64,000 bases of DNA from Saccharopolyspora dendranthemae (GTDB taxonomy: Bacteria > Actinomycetota > Actinomycetes > Mycobacteriales > Pseudonocardiaceae): contig NZ_VIWX01000004.1 of the NCBI RefSeq assembly GCF_007829955.1, forward strand, positions 186,001 to 250,000, read 5' to 3'. Shown in pieces: positions 1-47,316 of this stretch (the first letter of the stretch is position 1; every line of letters begins with the position of its first letter). Below the pieces are notes generated by a model. That model searched no databases. It was not told the DNA's origin and saw nothing but the letters and a program-made list of their open reading frames with translations. The position numbers and the translations under genes are program-made.

Positions 1-8740
<8,740 letters not shown>

Positions 8741-8765
8741 CGGTTTCCTTTGATCGCCGTGTCTT

Positions 8766-27518
<18,753 letters not shown>

Positions 27519-27527
27519 GTTTCAGCC

Positions 27528-37736
<10,209 letters not shown>

Positions 37737-37775
37737 CGGTCCACCTTCGTGTCACGTGTCGAGCGGGTCTCAACG

Positions 37776-40700
37776 TCAGGAGAGGTCGAGCAGCCCGTTG
37801 TCGATGGTGTTGAGCAGTTCGTCCACGGGCATCGCCTTGATGTCGTCCTCCGAGGGCAGACCGCCTGCGGAGGGCTGCGTCCGGTCGCGCAGCCAGGCTT
37901 GGATCTCCTCCAGCCGCTGCCGGATCGCCTCGCCGTCGACGTCGCCGGCCGAGGACCGCAGCGCCGCCTCGAAGCGGTCGAGCTCGTTCAGGGCGGAGCC
38001 GACCGGGGCCGCTTCCTCGACGGTCAGGTTCGCCAGCAGATGGCCGGCGACGGCGCGGGGCGTCGGGTGGTCGAACAGCAGCGCCGTCGGCAGCGGCACA
38101 CCGGTCGCCTTCCGCAACCGGTCCCGCATCTCCACGCTGGTCAGAGAATCGAACCCCAGATCGCGGAAGGCGTTGTCGACCCCGATCGCGGTGGGGCTCG
38201 GGTGTCCGAGCACCGCGGCGGCCTCGGCTCGCACCAGGTCCAGGACCGCGCGGTCTCGATCCGCGGGCACCATCCCCGAGAGCCGCTGCACCAGAGCCGT
38301 TTCGGATCGATCCGCGCGTTCCGCGGCGTCGACGGCGCGGCGTGCGGCGTCGACCCCCGACAGCAGCGGGCTCGGCCGCACGGCGGTGAAGCCCGGGGCG
38401 AAGGTCTCCCAGTCCAGGTCGGCCACGGTCACCGAGGTCCGGTCCTCGGCGACGCAGCGCCACAGGGCCGCGATGGCCGGTTCGGGGTCCATCGGCAGCA
38501 CGCCGCGCCGCCGCAGCCGCTCGGCGATCGTCGCGTCAGCAGCAGCGCCCGCCCCGGCCCAGGCGCCCCACGCGACGGACGTCGCGGGCAGCCCCTCGGA
38601 GCGGCGCTGCTGGGCCACCGCGTCCAGCACCGCGTTGGCGGCCGCGTAGTTGGCTTGCCCCGCGTTGCCCACCGCGCCCGCCAAGGACGAGAAGAGCACG
38701 AAGAAGTCCAGGTCCCGTTCCCGGGTGAGCTCGTCGAGCAGCAGCGCCGAGTCCACCTTGGACTGGTACACGTCGCCGAACCGCTCGGGCGTCAGCTCGT
38801 CCAGCACGCCGTCGTCGACGACACCGGCCGAGTGCACCACCCCGGACAGGTCGTCGATTCCCGCGAGTACCGCGGCGAGGGCGTCCCGGTCGGCGACGTC
38901 GCAGGACTCGATCCGCACCCGGACGCCCTGCCCGGTCAGCACGTCCCGCAGTTCGGCGGCGCCCGGCGCCCCCGGACCGCTCCTGCTGAGCAGGACCAGT
39001 CCTTCGGCACCGCGTTCGGCCAGGTCGCGGGCCACGTGCCCACCCAGCGAGCCGGTGCCGCCGGTGATCAGCACCGTGCCCGTCGGCGCCTTCGGTTCGA
39101 CGTGCGACAAAGGGGCGGGTGCGAGCCTGCGGGCGAACGCGCCCCAGGTTCGGATCGCCACCTGATCTTCGACGTTCGCCGCGAGGACGCCGGTGAAGCG
39201 CTGCGCGCTGCGGGTGTCGAGCACGTCGGGCAGGTCGACCAGACCGCCCCACCGGTCCGGGAGCTCCAGCGCGGCGACCCTGCCGAGACCCCACACGCCG
39301 GCGTAGGAGGAGTCCCGCACGTCGTCACCGGCACCGACCGACACCGCGCCGCGCGTCACCGCCCACACACGGGCGTCCACGCCCGCGTCGCCCAGCGCCT
39401 GCAGCAACGCGGTGCACTCGATCTCGTCGAGCAACGACACCACGCCGTCCGGCGCGGGCAGATCCACCAGCCGCTTGCCCAGCTCCTCGCGCTGGACTCC
39501 GGGGCCGGTCTCGACTCGCACCGCACCCGCACCGAGGGCATCCACGACCGAGGTGGCCCACGGATCAGCCGCGAGCTCGTCGGGCATCGCGATCCACCAG
39601 GTCCCGCCCGCCGGCACCGAGGGCAGTCCCGGCAGCGGGGTCCAGGACTCCTCGTAGCACCAGGAGTCCGTCACACCGGATACCAGCTGATCCGGCCAGT
39701 ACCGCTGTCGCTGGAAGGCGTAGGTGGGCAGATCCACCCGCTGCGCGCCGGTACCGCTGAAGCACTGCGCCCAGTCGACCTCGACGCCGACCGCGTGCAG
39801 TCGTGCCAGCGCCTCGATCAGCGCCGGCTCGGCGTCGCGGTCCTTGCGCTGCGCGGGAACCAGAACCGCGTCCTCCGGAACGGATTCGGCCGCCATCGCG
39901 GTCAGAACGCCGTCCGGGCCCAGTTCCAGGAACGCGTCCACGTGCCGTTCCGCCATCGAACGCACGTGGTCGGCGAACCGCACCGAGTTCCGCACGTGCT
40001 GAACCCAGAACTCCAGCGACGTCACATCGCCGTCAGCCACGATCGGGATAAGGGGTGCCCGCAAGGACAGCCCGCCGATCGCAGCGCGGAAGTCGTCCAG
40101 CATCGGGTCCATCAACGACGAGTGAAACGCATGGCTGACCAGCAGACGCCTAGACTTCCACCGCCCGGCCACCTTCAGGACGTCGGTCTCGTCACCGGCC
40201 AGCACCACCGAGGACGGGCCGTTCACCGCCGCGATCGACACACCGTCGATCAGGTGCGGCAGGACCTCGGCCTCACCGGCCTGCACCGCCACCATCACGC
40301 CACCCGTGGGCAACGCCTGCATCAGACGGGCCCGAGCGCTGATCAACGCACACGCGTCCTCCAACGAGAACACACCCGCCACATGCGCAGCCGCGATCTC
40401 ACCGATCGAATGCCCCGCCAAGAAATCCGGCCGCACACCGAACGACTCGACCAAACGGAACAACGCCACCTCGAAGGCGAACAACGCAGGCTGCGCAAAT
40501 CCCGTCTGGCTCAGGGCATCCTCGTCCTCGCCCCACATGACATCCCGCACGCCGGGGTCCAAGCGCTCCAGCACGGCATCCAAAGTTGCTGCGAACACCG
40601 GGAAATGACCGTAGAGATCACGACCCATCCCCAGGCGCTGCGAACCCTGACCCGCGAACAACACGCCCACCGACCGCTCAGCAGCAACACCACGCGCCAC

Positions 40701-43700
40701 CTCGACCACACCGTCGCGCGAAGCCAGCCACACGCCGCGGTGCTCGAACAGCGACCGCGACTCCACCAGCGAGAGCCCGACGTCGGCCGGTGAGCGCTCG
40801 ACCGCGCGGACCCGCGCAGCCTGCTCGTCCAGGGCTGCCTCGGACTTGGCCGACAGCACCCACGGCACCGCGGAGGGGAGCACCCGCTCCTCCTCCGCGG
40901 TCGGCACGACCGGCGGCGCCTGCTCGACGATCACGTGCGCGTTCGTCCCGCCGATCCCGAAGGAGGAAACCCCGGCCCGGCGAGGACGTCCGGTGCCCGG
41001 CCACTGCGCCGACGCGCTCACCAGCTCGACCGAACCCGATCCCCAATCCACGTGGGACGAGGGTTCCTCCGCGTGGAGGGTTCGCGGGACCACACCGCAC
41101 CGCATGGCCATGACCACCTTGATCACACCGGCGACGCCCGCCGCCGCCTGCGTGTGACCGAGGTTCGACTTGACCGAACCCAGCAGCAGCGGCCGTTCCC
41201 GGTCCTGGCCGTAGGTGGCCAGCAACGCCTGCGCCTCGATCGGATCACCCAGCGACGTCCCGGTGCCGTGCCCCTCGACCACGTCGACGTCCGAAGTGGA
41301 CAGACCGGCGCGCGTGAGCGCCTGGCGGATCACCCGTTGCTGCGACGGCCCGTTCGGCGCGGTCAGCCCGTTGGAAGCGCCGTCGGAGTTCACGGCGGAA
41401 CTCCGCAGCACGGCCAGCACCGGATGTCCGTTGCGCCGGGCGTCGGAGAGCCGTTCCAGCACGACCACGCCGGCGCCCTCGGACCAGCCGACGCCGTCGG
41501 CGGCGTCGGAGTAGGACTTGCACCGGCCGTCGGCGGACAACCCGCCCTGCTTGGTGAACTCGACGAACGTCGACGGCGTGGACATGATCGTCGCGCCGCC
41601 GGCCAGCGCCAGCGAGCACTCGCCCTGCCGCAGGGACTGGGCTGCCAGGTGCATCCCCACCAGCGACGACGAGCAGGCCGTGTCGACCGTCACGGCGGGG
41701 CCCTCGAAGCCGAAGGCGTACGCGACGCGGCCGGAGGCGACGCTGCCCGCGGTACCGGTCGTCCAGTACCCCTCGGTGCCCTCCGGCGCCTCGGCGAGCC
41801 CGGTTCCGTAGTCGTGGTACATCACGCCGGTGAACACGCCCGCGTCGCGCCCGCGCAGCGACACCGGGTCGATTCCCGACCGCTCCAGCGCCTCCCAGGA
41901 GACCTCCAGCAGCAGCCGCTGCTGCGGGTCCATCGCCAGCGCCTCGCGCGGTGAGATCCCGAAGAACGCGGCGTCGAAATCGGCTGCGTCGTGCAGGAAT
42001 CCGCCGTGCCGGGTGGCGCTGGTGCCGGGCCGTCCCGGGTCGCCGCCGGACATCGTCGCCAGGTTCCACCCGCGGTCGGCCGGGAACGGCGAGAGCACCT
42101 CGGCGCCGTCGGCGATCAGCTGCCACAGCTGCTCGGGCGATCGCACGTCACCGGGGAACCGGCATCCCATGCCGATGATCGCGATCCCCTCACCGGTGTC
42201 GGCGCGCGGTACCGCGACCACAGCGGTCGGCGTCCGCTCGCCGAACAGCTCGGCGCGCAGGTGGCGGGCCAGGGAGTCCGGGGTCGGGTGGTCGAACGCG
42301 ACGGGCGCGGGCAGGTCCAAGCCGGTGACCACCGTCAACCGGTTGCGCAGCGCGACCGCGCTGACCGAGGTGAGCCCGAGCTCGCGGAACGCGCTCCTGG
42401 CCGCCCCGGTCCGCAGCGACGGAAGCCCGAGGGCTTCGGCGACTTCGGTGAGCACCAGGTCCAGCAGGCAGGATTCCTGCTGCTGCGGCGACATCTCGGC
42501 CATCCGCTGCCGCAGCGCCGAACGGCCCCGCTCGTCACCCTCGGCCATGCGCGACGAGGCCTCGGTCAGCTCGCGCAGCAGGGCCGGCGGCTCTCCGGAG
42601 GTCCTGACCCGCGTGATGACGGCGAGCCCGAGGTCGCTCCCGGTGGCGACGTCGAGCATCCCCACCAGCTCCCGGCCGGGCAGGTCGGTATCGACGGCCA
42701 GGCACAGCGCGGGCAGACCGCGGAAGCGCCGGTGCTGCGCCAACCCCACCAGGAACTCCTGCAGCGCGGCCTGCTCGCTCCCCGCTTCGCCGAGCGCACC
42801 CGCTGCGGTTCCCACGAGCAGGAAAGCACCGATCTCGTGCTGCTCGGTGAGCCGGTGGAGGTTCACCGCCCCGTCGGCGACGGACCGGAAGTCGGTCTGC
42901 GCCTCTCCGCAGTGCAGCACCGCTGCGATCGGACGTCCGAGCTCGGCCAGCTCGGCGTCCAGCGCCCGGTGATCGGCGGCGTCGCAGGCGGCGACCCGGG
43001 TCTCGGCTCCGAGATCGGCCAGTTCGGCCGCGAGCTCGTCGGCGCCGCCGACGACGGCGAACAGGACGTGGCGCGCACCGCAGGCGGCCACGAGGTGGCG
43101 GGCGATCGTCGCAGCGGCCGGACCTGCGGCACCGGTGACGACGACCGCGCCGTCCGGGTCGAGCCGCAGCAGCGACTCCCCCACCGCGGCGACCGACACC
43201 CTGATCAGCCGCGGTGCGAGCACGACGCCCGCCCGAACGGCCAGCTGCGGCTCCGCAGCGGCGACCGCAGCGGCCAGCGCGTCGACGGAGTCCTCGTCGA
43301 GGTCGATCAGCGAGAACCGGCCCGGCTGCTCGGCTTGCAGGGCGCGCAGCAGTCCCGACACGGGCGCGTGCACCAGGTCCGGCACGTCCTCATCGCCGGC
43401 CGTGGCGACCGCACCTCGGGTGACCACCACCAATCGGGTTGCCGGAAGCGGGTTCTCGGTCCACTCCCGCAGCAGGTCCTCGACCCGCCGCACCGCGTCC
43501 CGCGCAGCTCGGCCGAGGTCGTCCGCCGTCTCGGGCGGCAGGCACACGACGGCGACGTCGGGGGTCGGCCCCTCAGCGGCTCGGAACGCCGCGACGTCGG
43601 GGTGGGCGTCGACGGCCGTTCCCGCCGCCGTGAGGGCGGGTGCCACGCCGAAGAGATCCGGGCCGAGCACCGTCCAGGACGCCGGCGCACCCGCGTCGTC

Positions 43701-45311
43701 CTGCGGCAGCGGCTTCCAGGTCAGCCTCAGCAACGACTCGTGCCTGCTGCGGGCCGCACCCCGCAGCCGCGCGGGGAGGTCGAGCAGCACGTGCCGGGTG
43801 ATCTTGCCGGAGGCGGTCCGGGGGACCCGGTCGATCTCGTACAGCTGCTCGGGGATCTTGAAGCTCGACAGCTGCTCGCGGCACGCGGCGTAGATCCGCT
43901 CGGCGTCGAAGTCGGGTGAGCGCGGCACGACGAACGCGACCGGCACCTCGCCGAGCACGTCGTGCGGCTCGCCCACGACCGCCACGTCGGCGACCCCGGC
44001 AACACCGCGCAGCACGTCCTCGACCTCACCGGGGTGGATGTTCTCCCCGCCCCGGTTGATCAGCTCCTTCACCCGGCCGGTGATGGTCAGGTAACCGAAC
44101 TCGTCCTGCCGGGCCAGATCCCCGGTGCGGTACCAGCCGCCGGGCAGCGCGGCCGCGGTCGCCTCGGGCTGGCCGTGGTAGCCCACCATCAGGTTCGGGC
44201 CCTTGACCCTCACCTCGCCCTCGTCGCCCAGAGCGACGTCGAGCTCGGTCGCCGGGTCGACCAACCGGATCGCCTGCCCCGGCACCGGAAGACCGCAGGA
44301 GCCGTCCACGCGGGTACCGGTCTGCCAGTTCACCGCCATCAGACCGCAGGTCTCGGTGCTGCCGTAGCCGTCGATCAGCGGGACCCCGAAGGTCTCCTCG
44401 AACGCGGTGCGCAGCGAGGCCGGGCACACCGAGCCGGCGGTCAGGCAGCGCTCGAGGCCGCTGATCCGGACGTCGCTGCGCTGCGCGGCCTCCAGCACGT
44501 GGTGGTACATCGCGGGCACGCCGGTGAGGAAGGTGTAGTCCTCGTCCTGGAACGCCCGGAGCACTTCCTCGCCCGAGAACCCGTCGAGCACGCGGCAGGT
44601 CGCCCCGACCGCGGTCACCCCGATCACGCACAGCACGTGCGCCAGGCTGTGGTGCAGCGGCAGCGGCCAGAGCACGCGGTCCTGCTCGCGGAGGCCGACG
44701 ATCGGCGCGTAGCAGGCCGCCACCGACCACAGGCAGCTGCGCTGGGTGGACAGGACGCCCTTCGGCTTCCCGGTGGTGCCCGAGGTGTAGAGCATCCAGG
44801 CGATGTCGTCGAGCGACTGGTCATCGCGGGCCGGGCGCGGCGGCTCGGACCCGACCAGGTCCGCGTAGCGGCTCACCGCCGCCGGTGCGTCGACCGGCAG
44901 AGGTCCGCTCCCGGTGACCAGGACCCGCAGGTGCGGGCGTCCCGGCAGCAGCGCCACGACCTGGTCCAGACGCCCGGGGTCGGTGATGATCGCCCTGGTC
45001 CCGCTGTCGTCGACGACGTAGGCCAGTTCCGCGTCGGCGGAGTGCGGGTTGAACGGGACGGCCACCCCGCTGGCCCGGATGATCGCGAGGTAGCTCTCCA
45101 GGGTCTCCACGGAGTTGCCGAGGTAGATCAGCGCGCGGTCACCGGGATCCAGCCACTCCGCCAGGTGCCCCGCCAGGCGGCCGGTGTTGCGCTCGTACTC
45201 CGCGTACGTGAGGTCTCGCCGGTGGTCGCTGAACGCGATCTTGTCCGGGATCCGCTCGGCGTGTTCCCGCAGCAGCACCGACAACGGCCGGATGAGTTCG
45301 GTACGCAGCAC
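37776..45311 (-). CDS. PKS1: loading module (CoA ligase - degenerate KR - ACP) plus extension module 1
   Basis: 2,511 residues from GTG 45311, with GAGGGAG at 45325-45319 as ribosome site. The frame is open further upstream, but that part overlaps the divergent gene and is rejected. Residues 1-510 form an ANL acyl-CoA-ligase domain: TSGTTGKPKG (~175), GYGSTE (~318), TGD (~398), PRTASGK with the catalytic Lys (~499). Residues ~690-870 are a KR remnant: the nucleotide loop reads TGAAGPAAA and the Tyr region (SEQAALQEF) has no Tyr. The loading ACP has LGLTSV (Ser ~981). Module 1: KS (DTACSSS ~1212), AT (GHSIGE ~1635, HAFH = malonyl), KR (GGTGSLG ~2082, VDD, Tyr ~2220 = B type), ACP (~2387), then helical docking domain 2430-2511. 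The layout and N-terminus (LRTELIRPLSVLL) resemble the rifamycin/geldanamycin loading modules that take up 3-amino-5-hydroxybenzoate or similar acids. The exact starter is inference. Confidence 0.96.
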   Translation of the reverse strand: MLRTELIRPLSVLLREHAERIPDKIAFSDHRRDLTYAEYERNTGRLAGHLAEWLDPGDRALIYLGNSVETLESYLAIIRASGVAVPFNPHSADAELAYVVDDSGTRAIITDPGRLDQVVALLPGRPHLRVLVTGSGPLPVDAPAAVSRYADLVGSEPPRPARDDQSLDDIAWMLYTSGTTGKPKGVLSTQRSCLWSVAACYAPIVGLREQDRVLWPLPLHHSLAHVLCVIGVTAVGATCRVLDGFSGEEVLRAFQDEDYTFLTGVPAMYHHVLEAAQRSDVRISGLERCLTAGSVCPASLRTAFEETFGVPLIDGYGSTETCGLMAVNWQTGTRVDGSCGLPVPGQAIRLVDPATELDVALGDEGEVRVKGPNLMVGYHGQPEATAAALPGGWYRTGDLARQDEFGYLTITGRVKELINRGGENIHPGEVEDVLRGVAGVADVAVVGEPHDVLGEVPVAFVVPRSPDFDAERIYAACREQLSSFKIPEQLYEIDRVPRTASGKITRHVLLDLPARLRGAARSRHESLLRLTWKPLPQDDAGAPASWTVLGPDLFGVAPALTAAGTAVDAHPDVAAFRAAEGPTPDVAVVCLPPETADDLGRAARDAVRRVEDLLREWTENPLPATRLVVVTRGAVATAGDEDVPDLVHAPVSGLLRALQAEQPGRFSLIDLDEDSVDALAAAVAAAEPQLAVRAGVVLAPRLIRVSVAAVGESLLRLDPDGAVVVTGAAGPAAATIARHLVAACGARHVLFAVVGGADELAAELADLGAETRVAACDAADHRALDAELAELGRPIAAVLHCGEAQTDFRSVADGAVNLHRLTEQHEIGAFLLVGTAAGALGEAGSEQAALQEFLVGLAQHRRFRGLPALCLAVDTDLPGRELVGMLDVATGSDLGLAVITRVRTSGEPPALLRELTEASSRMAEGDERGRSALRQRMAEMSPQQQESCLLDLVLTEVAEALGLPSLRTGAARSAFRELGLTSVSAVALRNRLTVVTGLDLPAPVAFDHPTPDSLARHLRAELFGERTPTAVVAVPRADTGEGIAIIGMGCRFPGDVRSPEQLWQLIADGAEVLSPFPADRGWNLATMSGGDPGRPGTSATRHGGFLHDAADFDAAFFGISPREALAMDPQQRLLLEVSWEALERSGIDPVSLRGRDAGVFTGVMYHDYGTGLAEAPEGTEGYWTTGTAGSVASGRVAYAFGFEGPAVTVDTACSSSLVGMHLAAQSLRQGECSLALAGGATIMSTPSTFVEFTKQGGLSADGRCKSYSDAADGVGWSEGAGVVVLERLSDARRNGHPVLAVLRSSAVNSDGASNGLTAPNGPSQQRVIRQALTRAGLSTSDVDVVEGHGTGTSLGDPIEAQALLATYGQDRERPLLLGSVKSNLGHTQAAAGVAGVIKVVMAMRCGVVPRTLHAEEPSSHVDWGSGSVELVSASAQWPGTGRPRRAGVSSFGIGGTNAHVIVEQAPPVVPTAEEERVLPSAVPWVLSAKSEAALDEQAARVRAVERSPADVGLSLVESRSLFEHRGVWLASRDGVVEVARGVAAERSVGVLFAGQGSQRLGMGRDLYGHFPVFAATLDAVLERLDPGVRDVMWGEDEDALSQTGFAQPALFAFEVALFRLVESFGVRPDFLAGHSIGEIAAAHVAGVFSLEDACALISARARLMQALPTGGVMVAVQAGEAEVLPHLIDGVSIAAVNGPSSVVLAGDETDVLKVAGRWKSRRLLVSHAFHSSLMDPMLDDFRAAIGGLSLRAPLIPIVADGDVTSLEFWVQHVRNSVRFADHVRSMAERHVDAFLELGPDGVLTAMAAESVPEDAVLVPAQRKDRDAEPALIEALARLHAVGVEVDWAQCFSGTGAQRVDLPTYAFQRQRYWPDQLVSGVTDSWCYEESWTPLPGLPSVPAGGTWWIAMPDELAADPWATSVVDALGAGAVRVETGPGVQREELGKRLVDLPAPDGVVSLLDEIECTALLQALGDAGVDARVWAVTRGAVSVGAGDDVRDSSYAGVWGLGRVAALELPDRWGGLVDLPDVLDTRSAQRFTGVLAANVEDQVAIRTWGAFARRLAPAPLSHVEPKAPTGTVLITGGTGSLGGHVARDLAERGAEGLVLLSRSGPGAPGAAELRDVLTGQGVRVRIESCDVADRDALAAVLAGIDDLSGVVHSAGVVDDGVLDELTPERFGDVYQSKVDSALLLDELTRERDLDFFVLFSSLAGAVGNAGQANYAAANAVLDAVAQQRRSEGLPATSVAWGAWAGAGAAADATIAERLRRRGVLPMDPEPAIAALWRCVAEDRTSVTVADLDWETFAPGFTAVRPSPLLSGVDAARRAVDAAERADRSETALVQRLSGMVPADRDRAVLDLVRAEAAAVLGHPSPTAIGVDNAFRDLGFDSLTSVEMRDRLRKATGVPLPTALLFDHPTPRAVAGHLLANLTVEEAAPVGSALNELDRFEAALRSSAGDVDGEAIRQRLEEIQAWLRDRTQPSAGGLPSEDDIKAMPVDELLNTIDNGLLDLS
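40085..40720 (-). repeat. AT-domain tract shared with modules 6 and 8 (module 1 copy)
   Basis: Module 1 AT segment matching parts of the module 6 (15735-16330) and module 8 (6955-7190) ATs. It is a mosaic: its middle part resembles module 6 and its N-terminal coding part resembles module 8. Confidence 0.75.
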
Positions 45312-45614
45312 GACGACGCTCCCTCGTCCAGTGGCTGATCGGGTCCGCGCCGTTCGGGCCGTCGAACTGACCACGCGAACCGGGAGATCTCGGCACCGGA
45401 CGACGTTGCTTGCAACCAGTCGCGACGCTAATCCCAGACGTAGTGAGATTTTCCCTAGCTGTTCGCAGCGGCTTCGGGACGAGCCGCGCAGGTTCTCCAC
45501 CCGCACGCTCATCGAGCGCTTGAGAACTGGGAGAAACACGAGACTTCTGCGCCTACGGTTGACGGCGCAACACTGTCCACGCCACCGCCTCCGACCACAC
45601 CGAGCGGAAGTGAG
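45312..45614. promoter_or_regulatory. Divergent intergenic region between PKS1 and the tailoring operon
   Basis: This 303-bp stretch holds no credible gene. It should contain the promoters of PKS1 (leftward) and of the five-gene tailoring operon (rightward). It is less GC-rich than its surroundings around 45430-45460. Visible elements are a GTTGC-TT-GCAAC inverted repeat at 45405-45416, a spaced GTTCTC/GAGAAC pair (45492-45497 and 45522-45527), and a TTGACG hexamer at 45559-45564 without a convincing -10 partner. I could not fix a transcription start for either side. Confidence 0.6.
45405..45416. promoter_or_regulatory. Short inverted repeat upstream of PKS1 (possible operator)
   Basis: GTTGC and GCAAC arms separated by TT, about 90 bp upstream of the PKS1 start. 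The outer GTTGC/GCAAC halves also bound the operator-like repeat at 53168-53190. A regulatory role is only a guess. Confidence 0.3.
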
Positions 45615-47279
45615 ATGCCGATCCCTGCTGTGCCTCCCAGATCCGACCGCGGCGCCGACGCGGACGTGGTGATCGTCGGCTGCGGTCCGGTGGGGCTCAC
45701 CCTCGCCCTGCAGCTGGCCCACCGCGGGTGGGAGGTGGCCGTGCTGGAGCGATACGCCGAGCAGTACCCCTTCCCCCGCGTCGTGACGATCGACGGCGAG
45801 ACCGCCCGGAACTTCGCCGCCGCAGGCATCGGCGATCAGCTGCACGACCTCGGCGAGGAGATGGGCGTCTACGAGTTCCGCAACGCCGACGGCAAGACCC
45901 TGCTGAGCTTCGACGCACCCTACCGGCCCGGGCACCAGGGGTGGCCGAAAGCCGCGGTGATGCACCAGCCCTCGTACGAGGCGGCGCTGAGGGCGCACGC
46001 CGAGACGCTGCCCAACCTCAGGATGCTCTACGGCCACGAGGTCCACGGCCTGGTGGATCGGGGTGAGCACGTCGAGGTGCGCGCCACCGGCCCTGAGCTC
46101 ACCGACGCGTCCCTCACCGGGTCCTGGCTGGTCGGTTGCGACGGCGCGAACAGCACCGTCCGCGAGCACATGGGCGTCGAGGTCACCGATCTCGGCTTCT
46201 CCCAGGACTGGCTGCTGTGCGACGTGGTGTTCCACGAACCGCGCGAGTTCCACCCGACGGACGTGCAGATCTGCGATCCGGCGCGCCCGACGACCATCGT
46301 CGCCAGCGGACGCGGCCACCGCCGCTGGGAGTTCATGCTGCTGCCCGGCGAGACCCCCGAGGAGCTCAGCACCGTCGAGGCGATGTGGGAGCTGCTGGAA
46401 CCGCACGGCGCCACGCCGGAGAACGCCTCGCTGACCCGCAATATCGTCTACACCTTCGACGCGAGCGCGACGCAGCGGTGGCGCCTGGGCCGGCTCCTGC
46501 TCGCCGGCGACTCGGCGCACCTGATGCCCCCGTTCGCCGGCCAGGGCATGTGCTCCGGCGTGCGCGACGCCGCCAGCCTGTCCTGGCGGCTCGACCTGGT
46601 GCTGCGCGGCCTGGCCACCGAGCGGCTGCTCGACACCTACCCGGCCGAGCGCGCCAAGCAGGTCCGGCGCACCACCGACGCCTCGATCGAGATGGGCAAG
46701 CTGGTCTCCGAGCTCGATCCGGTGAAGTCGGCCCGCAGGGACGAATACCTCATCGCCGCCCGGTCCGAGCAGGACCAACCGGAGGCCGCGCCGCCCTCGT
46801 TCCCGCTGGAGGACGGCTTCCTGCGCCGCGCCCTCGGCCGCACGATCGTCACACCGGCCGGTGAGCTGATGCCCCAGGGCCAGGTCGCGCGCGGCGAGCA
46901 GCGGGGCCTGTTCGACGACGTGGTCGGCAACGGCTTCGCGCTCATCACCTCGCTGGATCCGCACGACGCGCTGGACGAGGACGGGCGCTCGTTCCTGGAG
47001 AGCATCGGGGCGAACCTGGTCCGCGTCCTGCCCTTCGGTTCCGGACCCAAGCACGCCGGGCCGGACGAGGTCGTCGACGTCGGCAACGTCTACCTCCCCT
47101 ACCTCGCGGATCAGAAGCAGGTGGCGGTGCTGGTGCGGCCGGACTTCTACGTCTTCGGCGGCGCGAGGGACCGCGCCGACGTCGCCCGGCTCGTGCGGGA
47201 GCTGCGGGCGCAGATCACCGGTTCCACGTCGATCCAGCGACGGCCGGTCTCGGCCCACCAGCGCAGTTCCCAGCAGTGA
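45615..47279 (+). CDS. FAD-dependent aromatic hydroxylase (3-(3-hydroxyphenyl)propionate hydroxylase-like)
   Basis: 554 residues of the class A flavoprotein monooxygenase family. The N-terminal Rossmann motif VGCGPVG is near residues 20-26, the CDG motif near 174 and the FAD ribityl motif GDSAHLMPP near 297; the C-terminal third is the thioredoxin-like lobe typical of MhpA/phenol hydroxylases. Members use NADPH and oxygen to hydroxylate phenolic rings. Relatives in ansamycin clusters (the Rif-Orf19/GdmL group) oxidise the ring derived from the aminohydroxybenzoate starter, which fits the loading module of the divergent PKS1. ATG 45615 follows GGAAG. It is the first gene of a five-gene plus-strand operon. 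The substrate (free starter, PKS-bound chain or released product) cannot be told. Confidence 0.88.
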   Translation: MPIPAVPPRSDRGADADVVIVGCGPVGLTLALQLAHRGWEVAVLERYAEQYPFPRVVTIDGETARNFAAAGIGDQLHDLGEEMGVYEFRNADGKTLLSFDAPYRPGHQGWPKAAVMHQPSYEAALRAHAETLPNLRMLYGHEVHGLVDRGEHVEVRATGPELTDASLTGSWLVGCDGANSTVREHMGVEVTDLGFSQDWLLCDVVFHEPREFHPTDVQICDPARPTTIVASGRGHRRWEFMLLPGETPEELSTVEAMWELLEPHGATPENASLTRNIVYTFDASATQRWRLGRLLLAGDSAHLMPPFAGQGMCSGVRDAASLSWRLDLVLRGLATERLLDTYPAERAKQVRRTTDASIEMGKLVSELDPVKSARRDEYLIAARSEQDQPEAAPPSFPLEDGFLRRALGRTIVTPAGELMPQGQVARGEQRGLFDDVVGNGFALITSLDPHDALDEDGRSFLESIGANLVRVLPFGSGPKHAGPDEVVDVGNVYLPYLADQKQVAVLVRPDFYVFGGARDRADVARLVRELRAQITGSTSIQRRPVSAHQRSSQQ

Positions 47280-47316
47280 CCCCGCAGAACCTGGCGCAGA
47301 AAGGGCGGCCACGACG

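Noticed and set aside
43000..43250. Possible functional ketoreductase in the loading module
   Set aside because: The nucleotide loop is degraded and the catalytic Tyr is absent, so it is a structural remnant as in ansamycin loading modules, not an active KR.
45559..45590. TTGACG as a -35 promoter element for the tailoring operon
   Set aside because: No acceptable -10 hexamer 16-18 bp downstream, so it is noted only as part of the intergenic region.
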